Assembly: GCF_050942425.1 (NCBI RefSeq)
Contig: NZ_CP192063.1
Location: 7,130,001 to 7,194,000, forward strand
Length of the DNA stretch: 64,000 nt
Direction of reading: 5' to 3'
DNA from: Actinoallomurus sp050942425
Lineage (GTDB): Bacteria; Actinomycetota; Actinomycetes; Streptosporangiales; Streptosporangiaceae
Translations under genes and position numbers: made by a program
The notes under the pieces: generated by a model
Told to the model about the DNA's origin: nothing
The model's database searches: none
The model's input: the letters and a program-made list of their open reading frames with translations, nothing else
Shown here: piece by piece, positions 8,192-16,164 of the stretch
Layout: every line of letters begins with the position of its first letter
Numbering within the stretch: position 1 is the stretch's first letter

Positions 8192-10072
8192 ATGGAGGCC
8201 GCTGTCACCGGGTTCGTGGTGCTGCCTGACAGCGCCGCGGGTGCCGGCGTGAGGCGGTTGCTGGGAGGCGGGACGGTTCTGGACTATGCGTCCGGCCGGC
8301 CGTGCCTGGTGACCGCCTCGGCCGGCGACGTGAACCACACTGTGGTCCGCGCCCAGGTAGGCGGAGTCCGGCTGGTGGTGATCGGCGACACGCCGGTCAC
8401 CGCCACGCGACTGGAGACCCTGGCGGCGCGGATCGCCTGCCTCGAAGACGCCGACGCGGTCGCCAAGCTCGTGCCCGGCAGCTTCCATCTGATCGCCGTC
8501 GTCGGCGACCGCGTGCGGGTGCAGGGCACCGCCTCGGGCCTGCGGCGGGTCTTCTTCACTCGCCTGGGCGGCGCGGTGGTGGCCGGCGACCGGGCGAGCG
8601 TGCTCGCCGCGCTGACGGGAGCGCGTGTCGACGTCGAGGCGCTGGCCGTCCGGCTCCTGGGCCTGGTCCCCGCTCCCCTGGCCACGCCGCTGTGGGAAGG
8701 GGTGCGCACGGTCCCGCCGGGAAGTGCCGCCCACCTCGACCCGGGCGGGCTTCGGCTGAGGGCCTGGTGGGCTCCGCCCGAGCCGCAGGTGCCGCTCAGC
8801 CGGGGAGCACCGGTGTTCGCCGCCGCCCTGGAAGAGGCCGTGAACGCGCGGGTCGGCCCGGGCACGGTGGTGGCCTGTGACCTGTCCGGTGGGCTGGATT
8901 CGACCCCGCTGAGTTTTCTGGCCGATGCCGCCGTACGCCGCCATGACGGCCGGCTGGTCACCTTCGCCAGAGGGGTCGGCGACCCCGCGCATGACGACGC
9001 CGCATGGGCCCGGCGCGCCCTGCGGCATCTGAGCGGCGAGCATGTGACAACCCGGCCGGGTGAGCCGGCCGGCTGGTTCGCCGACGTGGCGACTCCGGTG
9101 CGCGGCCTGGACGAGCCGCTGTTCCCGCTGCACCCCCTGGCGTGCAAGACCGGCACGGCCGCCCTCTTGGCCGCACACGGTGCCCGCGTCCACCTGACCG
9201 GTCACGGCGGGGACGAGCTCACCGTCGTTCCGCACTGTCATCTGCACGATCTCGCCCGCACCCGGACCGCCGCGCTCTGGCCGCTCCTGCGCGCCGGCCG
9301 CGCCCGGGAGCGCTGGCCCCTTCGGTCGTGTCTCCGCGCGCTGGCCGACCGTCGTACCTACGCGGAGTGGCTGGCCGACCAGATCGAGCTGCTGACCGCG
9401 CCCGAACCGCCGGCGCACCACCCGGACTTCGGCTGGGAGATGCCGTTGCGGCTGCCCGCCTGGGCCGCCCCGGCCGCGGTCGACGCGGTCGCGCGACGGC
9501 TACGCGTCATCGCCCGCGACGCTCGCCCGTACGCGACCGAGCGCGCCCAGCACCAGATCATCTCCAACGTGCTCAGGGTGGCATCGACCTACGCCGCCTT
9601 GCGGGACCTCACCGGCCGGGTCGGCGCCGCCACGCACGTCCCCTTCCTGGACGACCACGTCGTGAGCGCGGCCTTGGCCGTCCGGCTGGACCATCGCGTG
9701 GTCCCCGGCGTCTACAAGGCCCTCACCGTGGCCGCCATGCGCCCGTACCTGCCACCCGAATGTCTGACACGCACCACCAAGGCCGACTTCTCCGCCGATT
9801 TCTACGAGGGCCTGCGCGCGCATCGCGACCAGGTGCTCGCCCTGGCCGACGGCTCGCTGCTGGCCGAGTACGGCCTGGCCGACCCGGCGGCCCTCCGCGA
9901 CGTCTGTGCCGGTACCCCGGCCGAGACCGGGCGCCCGGCGGTCCCCCTCATCACCTTCGTCGCCGTCGAGAACTGGCTGCGCGCCCAACCCGCCGGCGCC
10001 GGGAACACGGGCGCCGGCTCGACCGTCGGCCGGCGGAAAGGAGGACCGGTCCGTGAAGATGCGCCTGCCTGA
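8192..10072 (+). CDS. Lasso peptide macrolactam synthetase (C protein, asparagine-synthetase-like)
   Basis: A 626-residue ATP-dependent isopeptide synthetase. The N-terminal third resembles the glutaminase half of asparagine synthetase without its function. The C-terminal part carries the PP-loop SGGLDSTPL (about residues 231-239), which adenylates the Asp side chain, and GHGGDEL further on. In lasso biosynthesis this enzyme activates the ring Asp/Glu and joins it to the core's free N-terminus after leader removal. A TTG at 8189 directly abuts the precursor stop, but the next codon is ATG (8192), chosen here. The 3' end overlaps the B1 gene. Length and motifs are normal for actinobacterial lasso C proteins. 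Confidence 0.95.
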   Translation: MEAAVTGFVVLPDSAAGAGVRRLLGGGTVLDYASGRPCLVTASAGDVNHTVVRAQVGGVRLVVIGDTPVTATRLETLAARIACLEDADAVAKLVPGSFHLIAVVGDRVRVQGTASGLRRVFFTRLGGAVVAGDRASVLAALTGARVDVEALAVRLLGLVPAPLATPLWEGVRTVPPGSAAHLDPGGLRLRAWWAPPEPQVPLSRGAPVFAAALEEAVNARVGPGTVVACDLSGGLDSTPLSFLADAAVRRHDGRLVTFARGVGDPAHDDAAWARRALRHLSGEHVTTRPGEPAGWFADVATPVRGLDEPLFPLHPLACKTGTAALLAAHGARVHLTGHGGDELTVVPHCHLHDLARTRTAALWPLLRAGRARERWPLRSCLRALADRRTYAEWLADQIELLTAPEPPAHHPDFGWEMPLRLPAWAAPAAVDAVARRLRVIARDARPYATERAQHQIISNVLRVASTYAALRDLTGRVGAATHVPFLDDHVVSAALAVRLDHRVVPGVYKALTVAAMRPYLPPECLTRTTKADFSADFYEGLRAHRDQVLALADGSLLAEYGLADPAALRDVCAGTPAETGRPAVPLITFVAVENWLRAQPAGAGNTGAGSTVGRRKGGPVREDAPA

Positions 10073-10340
10073 CCACGTCACTCTCACCCCTGTCGACCCC
10101 GAGCCGGGCGATGACGGCCGGCGGAACGGGGCGGTGCTGCTCGACGAACGCACCGGCCGCTACCACCACCTCAATCCCACCGCCCATCTGATCGTCGCGG
10201 GGCTGCTGGAGGGGGCGACCCAGGCCGAGGCCGCCGAACGCCTGGCGACCGCCTACCCCGACGCCGCCGCCCGCGCGGACTCCGACACCGGCGAGCTGAT
10301 CTCCCACCTGACCCGCGCCGGGCTGCTGGAGTGGCGATGA
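10053..10340 (+). CDS. Lasso RRE protein (B1, PqqD-like leader-binding)
   Basis: A 95-residue PqqD-fold protein (VLLDERTGRYHHLNPTAHLI... and a helical C-terminal half). In split-B lasso systems this protein binds the YxxP leader and presents the precursor to the protease. The GTG at 10053 is preceded by AAGGAGG (10038-10044) at good spacing, so it is preferred over the ATG two codons in (10059). It overlaps the synthetase gene by 20 bp and the B2 gene by an ATGA, indicating translational coupling. Confidence 0.92.
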   Translation: MKMRLPDHVTLTPVDPEPGDDGRRNGAVLLDERTGRYHHLNPTAHLIVAGLLEGATQAEAAERLATAYPDAAARADSDTGELISHLTRAGLLEWR

Positions 10341-10765
10341 GCGTCTCCTACGTCCACGAAAGGCGGCCTCGGCTGCCCTGGCGGCACCGCCCCGCCGCTC
10401 TGCTCGCGGTCGCCGCCGCCCATGTGATCGCCCGCCGGCCTCCCGCCCGCATCCGCGCCGTACTCGCCGTGGCCCGGCGCGGCGCCCGTCCGGCCACCGC
10501 CGCCCAGGCCAAGGCCGCCCGTGACGCCGTCATCGCGGTGAGCCTGTCCTGCGCCGGCGAGGGCTGCCTGCCCCGCTCCATCGCCACCGCCCTGCTGTGC
10601 CGTCTGCGTGGCACCTGGCCCACGTGGCGCACGGGCGTCCGCCTCTACCCCTTCTTCGCGCACGCCTGGGTCGAGGCCGACGGCCATCCGATCGACGAGC
10701 CCTACCCGCCGGGCTACCACACCCCCACCATCACCGTTCCGCCGACGACCGCCGCGCCTCCATGA
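10337..10765 (+). CDS. Lasso leader peptidase (B2, transglutaminase-like Cys protease)
   Basis: A 142-residue protease that removes the leader peptide. The catalytic Cys is C77 in GCLPRSIATALL and the catalytic His is H109 in PFFAHAWVEADG; an Asp in the following segment completes the triad. Spacing and motifs match lasso B2 / Transglut_core3 proteins. Start ATG at 10337 overlaps the B1 stop (ATGA), and its own stop overlaps the start of the exporter ATPase in the same way. Confidence 0.94.
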   Translation: MSVSYVHERRPRLPWRHRPAALLAVAAAHVIARRPPARIRAVLAVARRGARPATAAQAKAARDAVIAVSLSCAGEGCLPRSIATALLCRLRGTWPTWRTGVRLYPFFAHAWVEADGHPIDEPYPPGYHTPTITVPPTTAAPP

Positions 10766-11700
10766 CACCGGCGCAGGAGGCGATCGTCACCCGGGGACTG
10801 ACCAAGGTCTACGGCGACCTGACCGCGGTGGACGGCGTGGACCTGACCGTCCGGACCGGGGAGATGTTCGCCTTCCTCGGACCCAACGGCGCGGGCAAGT
10901 CGACCACCATCGCGATGCTGACCACCATGGCCCGTCCGACCGCCGGGTGCGCGGTCGTCGCGGGCGCGGACGTGAGCACCCACCCGGCAGCCGTACGCCG
11001 CCGGATCGGGGTGGTCTTCCAGGAGTCCACGGTCGACGACGACCTGACCGCCGAGGAGAACCTGGGCATCCACGCCACCCTGTACGGGATGCCTCGCCCG
11101 ACCGCGCGGGCCCGCATCACCGAGATGCTGGACCTGGTCGGGCTGGCCGCGCACCGCCGGACCCGTCCGGCCACCTTCTCCGGCGGGATGACACGCCGCC
11201 TGGAGATCGCCCGCGGCCTGCTGCACCGGCCCCGCGTCCTGTTCCTCGACGAGCCCACCCTCGGCCTCGACCCGCATGCGCGTACCCGCGTGTGGGACCA
11301 CCTTCGCCGCCTACGCCGGCAGGAACCGATCACGATCTTCCTGACGACGCACTACCTGGAAGAGGCCGAACACTGCGACCGAATGGCGATCATCGACCAC
11401 GGCCACATCGTCGTGTGCGACACCCCCACCGCCCTCAAGGCGGCCCTCAGCACCGACCACGTCCACCTGCGCACCAGCGACGACATGGCCGCCCAAGCCG
11501 CGCTGGCGCGCGATCTGGGCCTGACCGCCGCCCTGCGAGCCGACGGGCTGCACCTGCACCTGCCCGACGCCGCCGCCGCCGTCCCCCGGCTCTGCGCCGC
11601 CCTGAACGTCCCCATCGCCTCCATCGAGGTCACCCGCCCCAGCCTCGACGACGTCTTTCTGCACTACACCGGCCACGCCATCACCAGGGCGGACTGCTGA
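10762..11700 (+). CDS. Lasso cluster ABC exporter ATP-binding subunit (DrrA-type)
   Basis: A 312-residue ATPase with Walker A GPNGAGKSTT, Q-loop (VVFQES), signature FSGGMTRRLE, Walker B VLFLDEPTLGLD and H-loop TTHYLEEAEHCD. A C-terminal DrrA-like extension of about 90 residues follows. It pairs with the ABC-2 permease encoded next to it. Its place in the ATGA-coupled lasso operon implies export of, and self-protection against, the mature peptide. Some lasso clusters use a fused McjD-type exporter; this one is split. Confidence 0.92.
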   Translation: MTPAQEAIVTRGLTKVYGDLTAVDGVDLTVRTGEMFAFLGPNGAGKSTTIAMLTTMARPTAGCAVVAGADVSTHPAAVRRRIGVVFQESTVDDDLTAEENLGIHATLYGMPRPTARARITEMLDLVGLAAHRRTRPATFSGGMTRRLEIARGLLHRPRVLFLDEPTLGLDPHARTRVWDHLRRLRRQEPITIFLTTHYLEEAEHCDRMAIIDHGHIVVCDTPTALKAALSTDHVHLRTSDDMAAQAALARDLGLTAALRADGLHLHLPDAAAAVPRLCAALNVPIASIEVTRPSLDDVFLHYTGHAITRADC

Positions 11701-12551
11701 TGCTGCCGCGCATCGCACCCACAGCGACCGGCGACCATGCCGCCAACGACGCCGGCTGGTCGCCGGTCACCGAACTACGCGCCGCCCTCGCGCTCTGGCG
11801 GCGCGAGACGACCCGATACGTCCGCAATCGCGGCCACCTGGTGCTCACCCTGCTGCAACCGATGCTGTATCTCCTCATCGTCGGCACCGGGCTGAGCAGC
11901 CTCGTCCGCCATACCGGCCGCGGCGACTACCGAACGTTCCTGTTCCCCGGCGTCCTGCTCCTGGCCGTCCAGATCGCGGCCGTCGGCTCCGCCGGCTCCA
12001 TCGTCCGCGACCGCGAGGGCGGCTTCCTGCGCGAGATGCTCGTCGCCCCCGTCCACCGCACCACCCTGCTGATCGGCAAGTGCCTGGGCGCCGCCACCAT
12101 CGCCATCGGCCAGGGCACGGCCGTCCTCGCCCTCGCGCCCGTCGCCGGAGTCCCCTACAACCCGCTCCTGCTCGCCACCCTGATCTTCGAAATGGCCGTG
12201 CTGTCCCTGGTCCTGACGGCACTCACCGCGCTGCTCGCCGTCACCATCACCGACAGGGACACCTTCTACGCCACGGCCGGCGCCATCGTGCTCCCGATGA
12301 CCTTCCTGTCCGGCATGTTGTTCCCGACCACCCTGGCGCCCGGCTGGCTCGTCGCCCTGATGGTCATCAACCCGCTCCTCTACATGACCGACGTGCTGCG
12401 CCGCACGATCCAGGCGTTCCTGCCCGCCCAGACGGCCATTCCCGCCACCCTCCCCTGGCATCCCCCGGTCGTCGCGGAGCTGGCGGTCATCGCCCTCGTC
12501 GGCCTCATCGCCCTGACCCAGGCCGCCCGCCGTTTCTCCCGCACCGCATAA
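11700..12551 (+). CDS. Lasso cluster ABC-2 type permease (DrrB-like)
   Basis: A 283-residue integral membrane protein. After a cytoplasmic N-terminus of about 40 residues there are six hydrophobic segments (LVLTLLQPMLYLLIVGTGL, FLFPGVLLLAVQIAAVGS, and four more to the C-terminus), the usual ABC-2 layout. The ATG at 11700 shares bases with the TGA of the ATPase gene, so the pair is translationally coupled. It is the last gene of the lasso operon; no clear terminator hairpin follows directly. Confidence 0.92.
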   Translation: MLPRIAPTATGDHAANDAGWSPVTELRAALALWRRETTRYVRNRGHLVLTLLQPMLYLLIVGTGLSSLVRHTGRGDYRTFLFPGVLLLAVQIAAVGSAGSIVRDREGGFLREMLVAPVHRTTLLIGKCLGAATIAIGQGTAVLALAPVAGVPYNPLLLATLIFEMAVLSLVLTALTALLAVTITDRDTFYATAGAIVLPMTFLSGMLFPTTLAPGWLVALMVINPLLYMTDVLRRTIQAFLPAQTAIPATLPWHPPVVAELAVIALVGLIALTQAARRFSRTA

Positions 12552-12691
12552 AAGTCGAGCGCAGCAGCGGGACAGCCCTACTTGACCAATATTTGGGTAC
12601 AAGCCCGGCGTCCATTCGCCATCCGTCGACACGTGGTCGACCCCGATTCCCATCGGTGCCGATCGCGGTCGACGTAGTCGTTGGAGTAACG

Positions 12692-12889
12692 ATGAGAATC
12701 ACCACGGCCGTGATCATCCTGTGGCTCATCATCGGTGCCATCGCCGCCGGGCAACGGCACTACTACAGCAGCGGGCCGAAGAACTGCTCCCAGGCGGGCA
12801 CGCTCCTCGTCACGATCATCGCGGGCCCCCTCAACTACGTGGGTGTGAACCCCAAGATCTCCTGCAAGACCCCCGAACCCAGCAAGTGA
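12692..12889 (+). CDS. Small membrane protein, WLIIGxxAAGQRHYY family (paralogue 1)
   Basis: A 65-residue protein of unknown function. An N-terminal hydrophobic helix (VIILWLIIGAIAAG) is followed by QRHYY, a second hydrophobic stretch ending IAGPLNYVGVNP, and a tail with PEPSK. Two Cys residues (C32, C58) flank the second stretch. A paralogue at 57641-57838 is identical at 35 of 65 positions without gaps. A start is visible at ATG 12692 with GGAG upstream. It lies 140 bp after the lasso operon, but the paralogue has no lasso context, so a role in lasso immunity is not supported. Confidence 0.8.
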   Translation: MRITTAVIILWLIIGAIAAGQRHYYSSGPKNCSQAGTLLVTIIAGPLNYVGVNPKISCKTPEPSK

Positions 12890-12928
12890 CATCTCTCCAC
12901 CGGACCCGGACACCCGTATGACGGAACG

Positions 12929-12961
12929 CGGCCGGGCACGCCTCCGTCGCGCGCCCGGCCG
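12929..12961. terminator. Hairpin between small membrane protein and YciO-like gene
   Basis: CGGCCGGGC (12929-12937) pairs with GCCCGGCCG (12953-12961) across a 15-base loop, between convergent genes ending at 12889 and 12973. Confidence 0.55.
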
Positions 12962-12972
12962 GGCCACGGGTG

Positions 12973-13593
12973 CTACTCGAAGAGGGACGGGTCTCCCGCG
13001 CCTCTGCGGACGATCTCGGGCTCGTCCTGGGAGAAGTCGATCACCGTCGTCGGCACGGCGCCGCACTCGCCGGCGTCGATGACGGCGTCCACCGCGTGGT
13101 CGAGTCGCTCCTTGATGTCCCAGCCCTGCGTCATCGGCTCGGCGTCGTCGGGCAGGAGCAGGGTGCTCGACAGCAAAGGCTCGCCGAGTTCGGCCAGCAA
13201 GCCCTGGGTGACGACGTGATCGGGGATCCGGACACCGACGGTCTTCTTCTTGGGGTGCAGCAGCCGCCGCGGCACCTCCCTCGTCGCCGGCAGGATGAAG
13301 GTGTAGCTGCCGGGGGTCGCCGCCTTGATCGAGCGGAACAACGCGTTGCTGACCTGCACGAACTGGCCGAGCTGCGCGAAGTCCTTACAGACCAGGGTGA
13401 AGTGGTGACCGCTGTCGAGGCGGCGGATCTCTCTGATCCGGTCGATGCCCTCCTTGTTGCCCAGACGACACCCGAGCGCGAAGCACGAATCGGTCGGGTA
13501 CACGATCAGCCCGTCCGCGCGAAGGATGTCGACCACCTGGCGGAGCACCCGAGGTTGCGGGTTGTCCGGATGCACATCGAAGTACCTGGCCAT
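12973..13593 (-). CDS. YrdC/Sua5-like (YciO-type) threonylcarbamoyl-AMP synthase family protein
   Basis: A 206-residue single YrdC-domain protein: GLIVYPTDSCFALGC near the N-terminus, RIREIRRLDSGHHFTLVCKD, PGSYTFILPAT and VGVRIPDH. Family members make threonylcarbamoyl-AMP for tRNA t6A37. The YciO branch, which this sequence resembles (MARYFDVHPDNPQPRVLRQV), is of less certain function. It lacks the Sua5 C-terminal domain. It lies 60 bp beyond the end of the gentisate genes on the same strand and could be read through, but is likely a housekeeping gene. Confidence 0.85.
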   Translation of the reverse strand: MARYFDVHPDNPQPRVLRQVVDILRADGLIVYPTDSCFALGCRLGNKEGIDRIREIRRLDSGHHFTLVCKDFAQLGQFVQVSNALFRSIKAATPGSYTFILPATREVPRRLLHPKKKTVGVRIPDHVVTQGLLAELGEPLLSSTLLLPDDAEPMTQGWDIKERLDHAVDAVIDAGECGAVPTTVIDFSQDEPEIVRRGAGDPSLFE

Positions 13594-13653
13594 TTGCGAA
13601 GCTTAGGGGGAGAAGCCGCAGGTCGACCACCCGCACGCCGCCTTTTCCCAAGG

Positions 13654-14241
13654 TCACAGCCAGGGACCGAGCGTGGGCGCCTTGGCGGAGCGCCCAGTCA
13701 GCCACGCGGCGAGGTCCGCGGCCGACCCGCGAGACGCATGCTTGGCCACGGCGTCGGCGGCCAGCGCGGCGGCCAGATCGTCGGGCAGGTCGGCGAAGCC
13801 CACGCTATGGTCCAGGTCGACGGCGTGCACCGCGACCTCGCGTGCCCGCATCCAGGGGATCTCGCTCGCGGGGACCGTACGCCCCTGGGCGGTGATCACC
13901 ATGTGGCGCCAGGCCGCCTCCGGTAGGGCGTCCAGGTCCGCCGCCAGAGCCCGGGCGGACCGATGGACGAGTACGCGCAGCTCGTCGGCCGGCAGTGCCG
14001 CCATGGCCCGGATCTCGGCGTCGCGCTGTGTGGGACCGGCGTACATCCGGTTCTCCACACCGGTCGCGGCCCAGTCGAGCAGGCGGCGCAGCGCCTCGGC
14101 GTTGCCGTGGACATGGGCGACGACGTGCCGCCGCGTCCACTCTGGCAGCCTGGTCGGCGCGGACAGTTCGTCGTCGGTCAGCCGGTCGACGACGCCGAGG
14201 AACAGCGCGGTGCCCAGGTCCATCCAGTCCCGGGAGCTCAC
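13654..14241 (-). CDS. Mycothiol-dependent maleylpyruvate isomerase
   Basis: A 195-residue DinB-fold enzyme that isomerises maleylpyruvate to fumarylpyruvate, step two of the gentisate pathway, using mycothiol as cofactor. Metal ligands are visible: the His in VVAHVHGNAEAL (H43/H45), and E135 and H139 in the signature MRAREVAVHAVDLD. The GTG at 14241 overlaps the stop of the hydrolase gene (GTGA). Position directly behind gentisate dioxygenase and the fumarylpyruvate hydrolase makes this assignment stronger than the domain alone, which also occurs in many unassigned actinobacterial proteins. Confidence 0.88.
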   Translation of the reverse strand: MSSRDWMDLGTALFLGVVDRLTDDELSAPTRLPEWTRRHVVAHVHGNAEALRRLLDWAATGVENRMYAGPTQRDAEIRAMAALPADELRVLVHRSARALAADLDALPEAAWRHMVITAQGRTVPASEIPWMRAREVAVHAVDLDHSVGFADLPDDLAAALAADAVAKHASRGSAADLAAWLTGRSAKAPTLGPWL

Positions 14242-15053
14242 GCCGTCCTCGCGGTGTTCTCCAGGCGTCCAATGCCCTCGATCTCGGTGACCACGGTGGT
14301 GCCGTCGGACAGGTAACGGGGCGGCTTGCGAGCATGGCCGACACCGCCGGGTGTGCCGGTGGCGATGACGTCCCCGGGCCGCAACGTGAGGATCGTGGAG
14401 GCGTAGCGGACCAGGTCGACCGGGTCGAACACCAGGTCGCCGGTGTCGGCCTTCTGCACGATCTCGCCGTCGACACGGCAGGTGATCGCCAGCCGGGGCC
14501 GTACGCCGCCGGGCAGCTCGTCGGGGGTGACCAGCACCGGCCCGAGCGGCGTGGTGCCCTCGAACGTCTTGCCCTGCAGCCATTCCTTCGTACGGAACTG
14601 CCAGTCCCGCATGGTGACGTCGTTCATGACGGTGAATCCGGCGATGGCCCGCTCCGCCTCCTCGGCGGACGCTCGCCGTACGGTCGCGCCGATCACCACC
14701 GCCAACTCGGCCTCCCAGTCCACCGCGGACGACTCGGGCGCGAGCTGGATGTCGTCGCGGGCGCCGATCAGCGCCTCGGCGAACTTGGCGAACAGCGTGG
14801 GGTGTTCGGGCAGGTCGCGGCCCATCTCCAGGATGTGCGTGCGGTAGTTGAGCCCCACGCACAGCACCTTCCCGGGCCGCGGCACGACGGGCGCCAGACC
14901 GGCGTCGACGGGGTGCACGGTGCCCCCCGCAGTGGGCCGGTCCGTACGGGCGAGCAGGTCGCCGACGTCGGAACAGCCCAGGTCGACGTAGCCGTCGGCG
15001 GTGAGGCGGGCGGCGCGGGTGCCCCCGCCGGTGCGGATGGTCGCGAGTTTCAC
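14238..15053 (-). CDS. Fumarylpyruvate hydrolase (FAH family)
   Basis: A 271-residue fumarylacetoacetate-hydrolase-family enzyme. The N-terminal region (residues 1-65) is followed by the catalytic fold with VGLNYRTHILEMG, the acidic metal site DWEAELAVVIG, MNDVTMRDWQ, KTFEGTTPLGP and GDVIATGTPGGVG. In this operon the expected reaction is fumarylpyruvate + H2O to fumarate + pyruvate, the last gentisate step. The GTG at 15053 overlaps the dioxygenase stop codon, and its own stop overlaps the isomerase start. Confidence 0.9.
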   Translation of the reverse strand: MKLATIRTGGGTRAARLTADGYVDLGCSDVGDLLARTDRPTAGGTVHPVDAGLAPVVPRPGKVLCVGLNYRTHILEMGRDLPEHPTLFAKFAEALIGARDDIQLAPESSAVDWEAELAVVIGATVRRASAEEAERAIAGFTVMNDVTMRDWQFRTKEWLQGKTFEGTTPLGPVLVTPDELPGGVRPRLAITCRVDGEIVQKADTGDLVFDPVDLVRYASTILTLRPGDVIATGTPGGVGHARKPPRYLSDGTTVVTEIEGIGRLENTARTA

Positions 15054-16150
15054 TGCGTGGTCTCCTGAAGGTTCAAACGCTCGAAGATCGGGGTGTCGCT
15101 GAAGCGGAAGAGGTCCAGGCCGCCCTCCGTGGCCAGCGTCAGCGGCTGCCACGACGGCACCGCGAACAGGTCGCCGCGCTCGACGGTCCAGGTCTCGTCG
15201 CCGACGGTGACCTGGCCGGTGCCGTCGAACACCTGGTAGACCGACGAGCCCACCTCCTGGGAGGCGGCGGTCTCGGTGCCGGGTGCCAGCCGGTGGAACT
15301 CGGCGCGCAGCGTCGGCATGACGTCGCCGCCGGTGGTGGGATTGGTGTAGCGCACGGCGGCGTGGCCCGGCTCCACGGTGACCCGATCGCCTTCCGCCTC
15401 CAGCGCCAGTTGCTCGGCCAGCGCCCGGTCGGTGTGCTCCCACCGGTAGGCGAGCAGCGGCGTCGCCGGGGTGGGCCTGAGGTGGGTCAGCGGCCGCAGC
15501 CCCGGGTGCCCCCACAGCCGCTCCGAACGCGACCGCTCCGGCGCCTCCCGGGTCTCGACCTCATCGGGCCCGAACTCGAAGAACGTGGCGTCGACGAGGT
15601 GCTGGAACGGGATGTCGAGCCCGTCGATCCACGCCATGGGCCGGTCGGTGACGTTGTGGTGGCCGTGCCAGTGCCAGCCCGCCTGCGGCAGGAAGTCGCC
15701 CCGGCGCATCGCCACCGGGTCGCCGTCGACGACCGTCCACACTCCTTCTCCCTCGACGACGAACCGGAACGCGTTCTGGGTGTGGCGGTGCACGGGGGCG
15801 TCCTCACCCGGGTTGAGGTACTGGATCGCCGCCCACAGCGTCGGCGTGGCGAACGGCCGGCCGCCCAGTCCCGGGTTGGCCAGCGCGATCGCCCGCCGCT
15901 CGCCGCCGCGTCCCACCGGCACGAGCCGCCCGGCCTGCTCGGCCATGGGCAGCAGCCTGCTCCAGCGCCACAGGTGCGGAACCGCCCGCGACCGCGGCGA
16001 CAACGGCATGAGATCGCCGATCTCGGTCCACAGGGGGATGAGCAGCTCCGATTCGAAGCCGCGATACAGCTCCTCCAGGTCGGGGGTACGGGTGGGCTGG
16101 TCGTCGGCGTCGGTCGCGACGATCGTCACCGGCGATCCATCGACTGGCAT
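15050..16150 (-). CDS. Gentisate 1,2-dioxygenase (bicupin)
   Basis: A 366-residue bicupin ring-cleavage enzyme that opens gentisate to maleylpyruvate with O2 and Fe(II). The N-terminal cupin holds the iron ligands: H121 and H123 in PVHRHTQNAFRFVVEGEG and a further His in GWHWHGHHN (159-167). The second cupin is in the C-terminal third (VYQVFDGTGQVTVGDETW). The downstream isomerase and hydrolase overlap it by four bases each, giving a compact complete gentisate module. It begins 14 bp after the stop of sulfatase 1, so it is part of the sulfatase operon. Confidence 0.92.
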   Translation of the reverse strand: MPVDGSPVTIVATDADDQPTRTPDLEELYRGFESELLIPLWTEIGDLMPLSPRSRAVPHLWRWSRLLPMAEQAGRLVPVGRGGERRAIALANPGLGGRPFATPTLWAAIQYLNPGEDAPVHRHTQNAFRFVVEGEGVWTVVDGDPVAMRRGDFLPQAGWHWHGHHNVTDRPMAWIDGLDIPFQHLVDATFFEFGPDEVETREAPERSRSERLWGHPGLRPLTHLRPTPATPLLAYRWEHTDRALAEQLALEAEGDRVTVEPGHAAVRYTNPTTGGDVMPTLRAEFHRLAPGTETAASQEVGSSVYQVFDGTGQVTVGDETWTVERGDLFAVPSWQPLTLATEGGLDLFRFSDTPIFERLNLQETTQ

Positions 16151-16164
16151 GACGGACAACTCCT

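Noticed and set aside
12692..12889. Small membrane protein as a lasso immunity gene
   Set aside because: A 54% identical paralogue sits at 57.6 kb without lasso genes, and the split exporter already accounts for self-protection.
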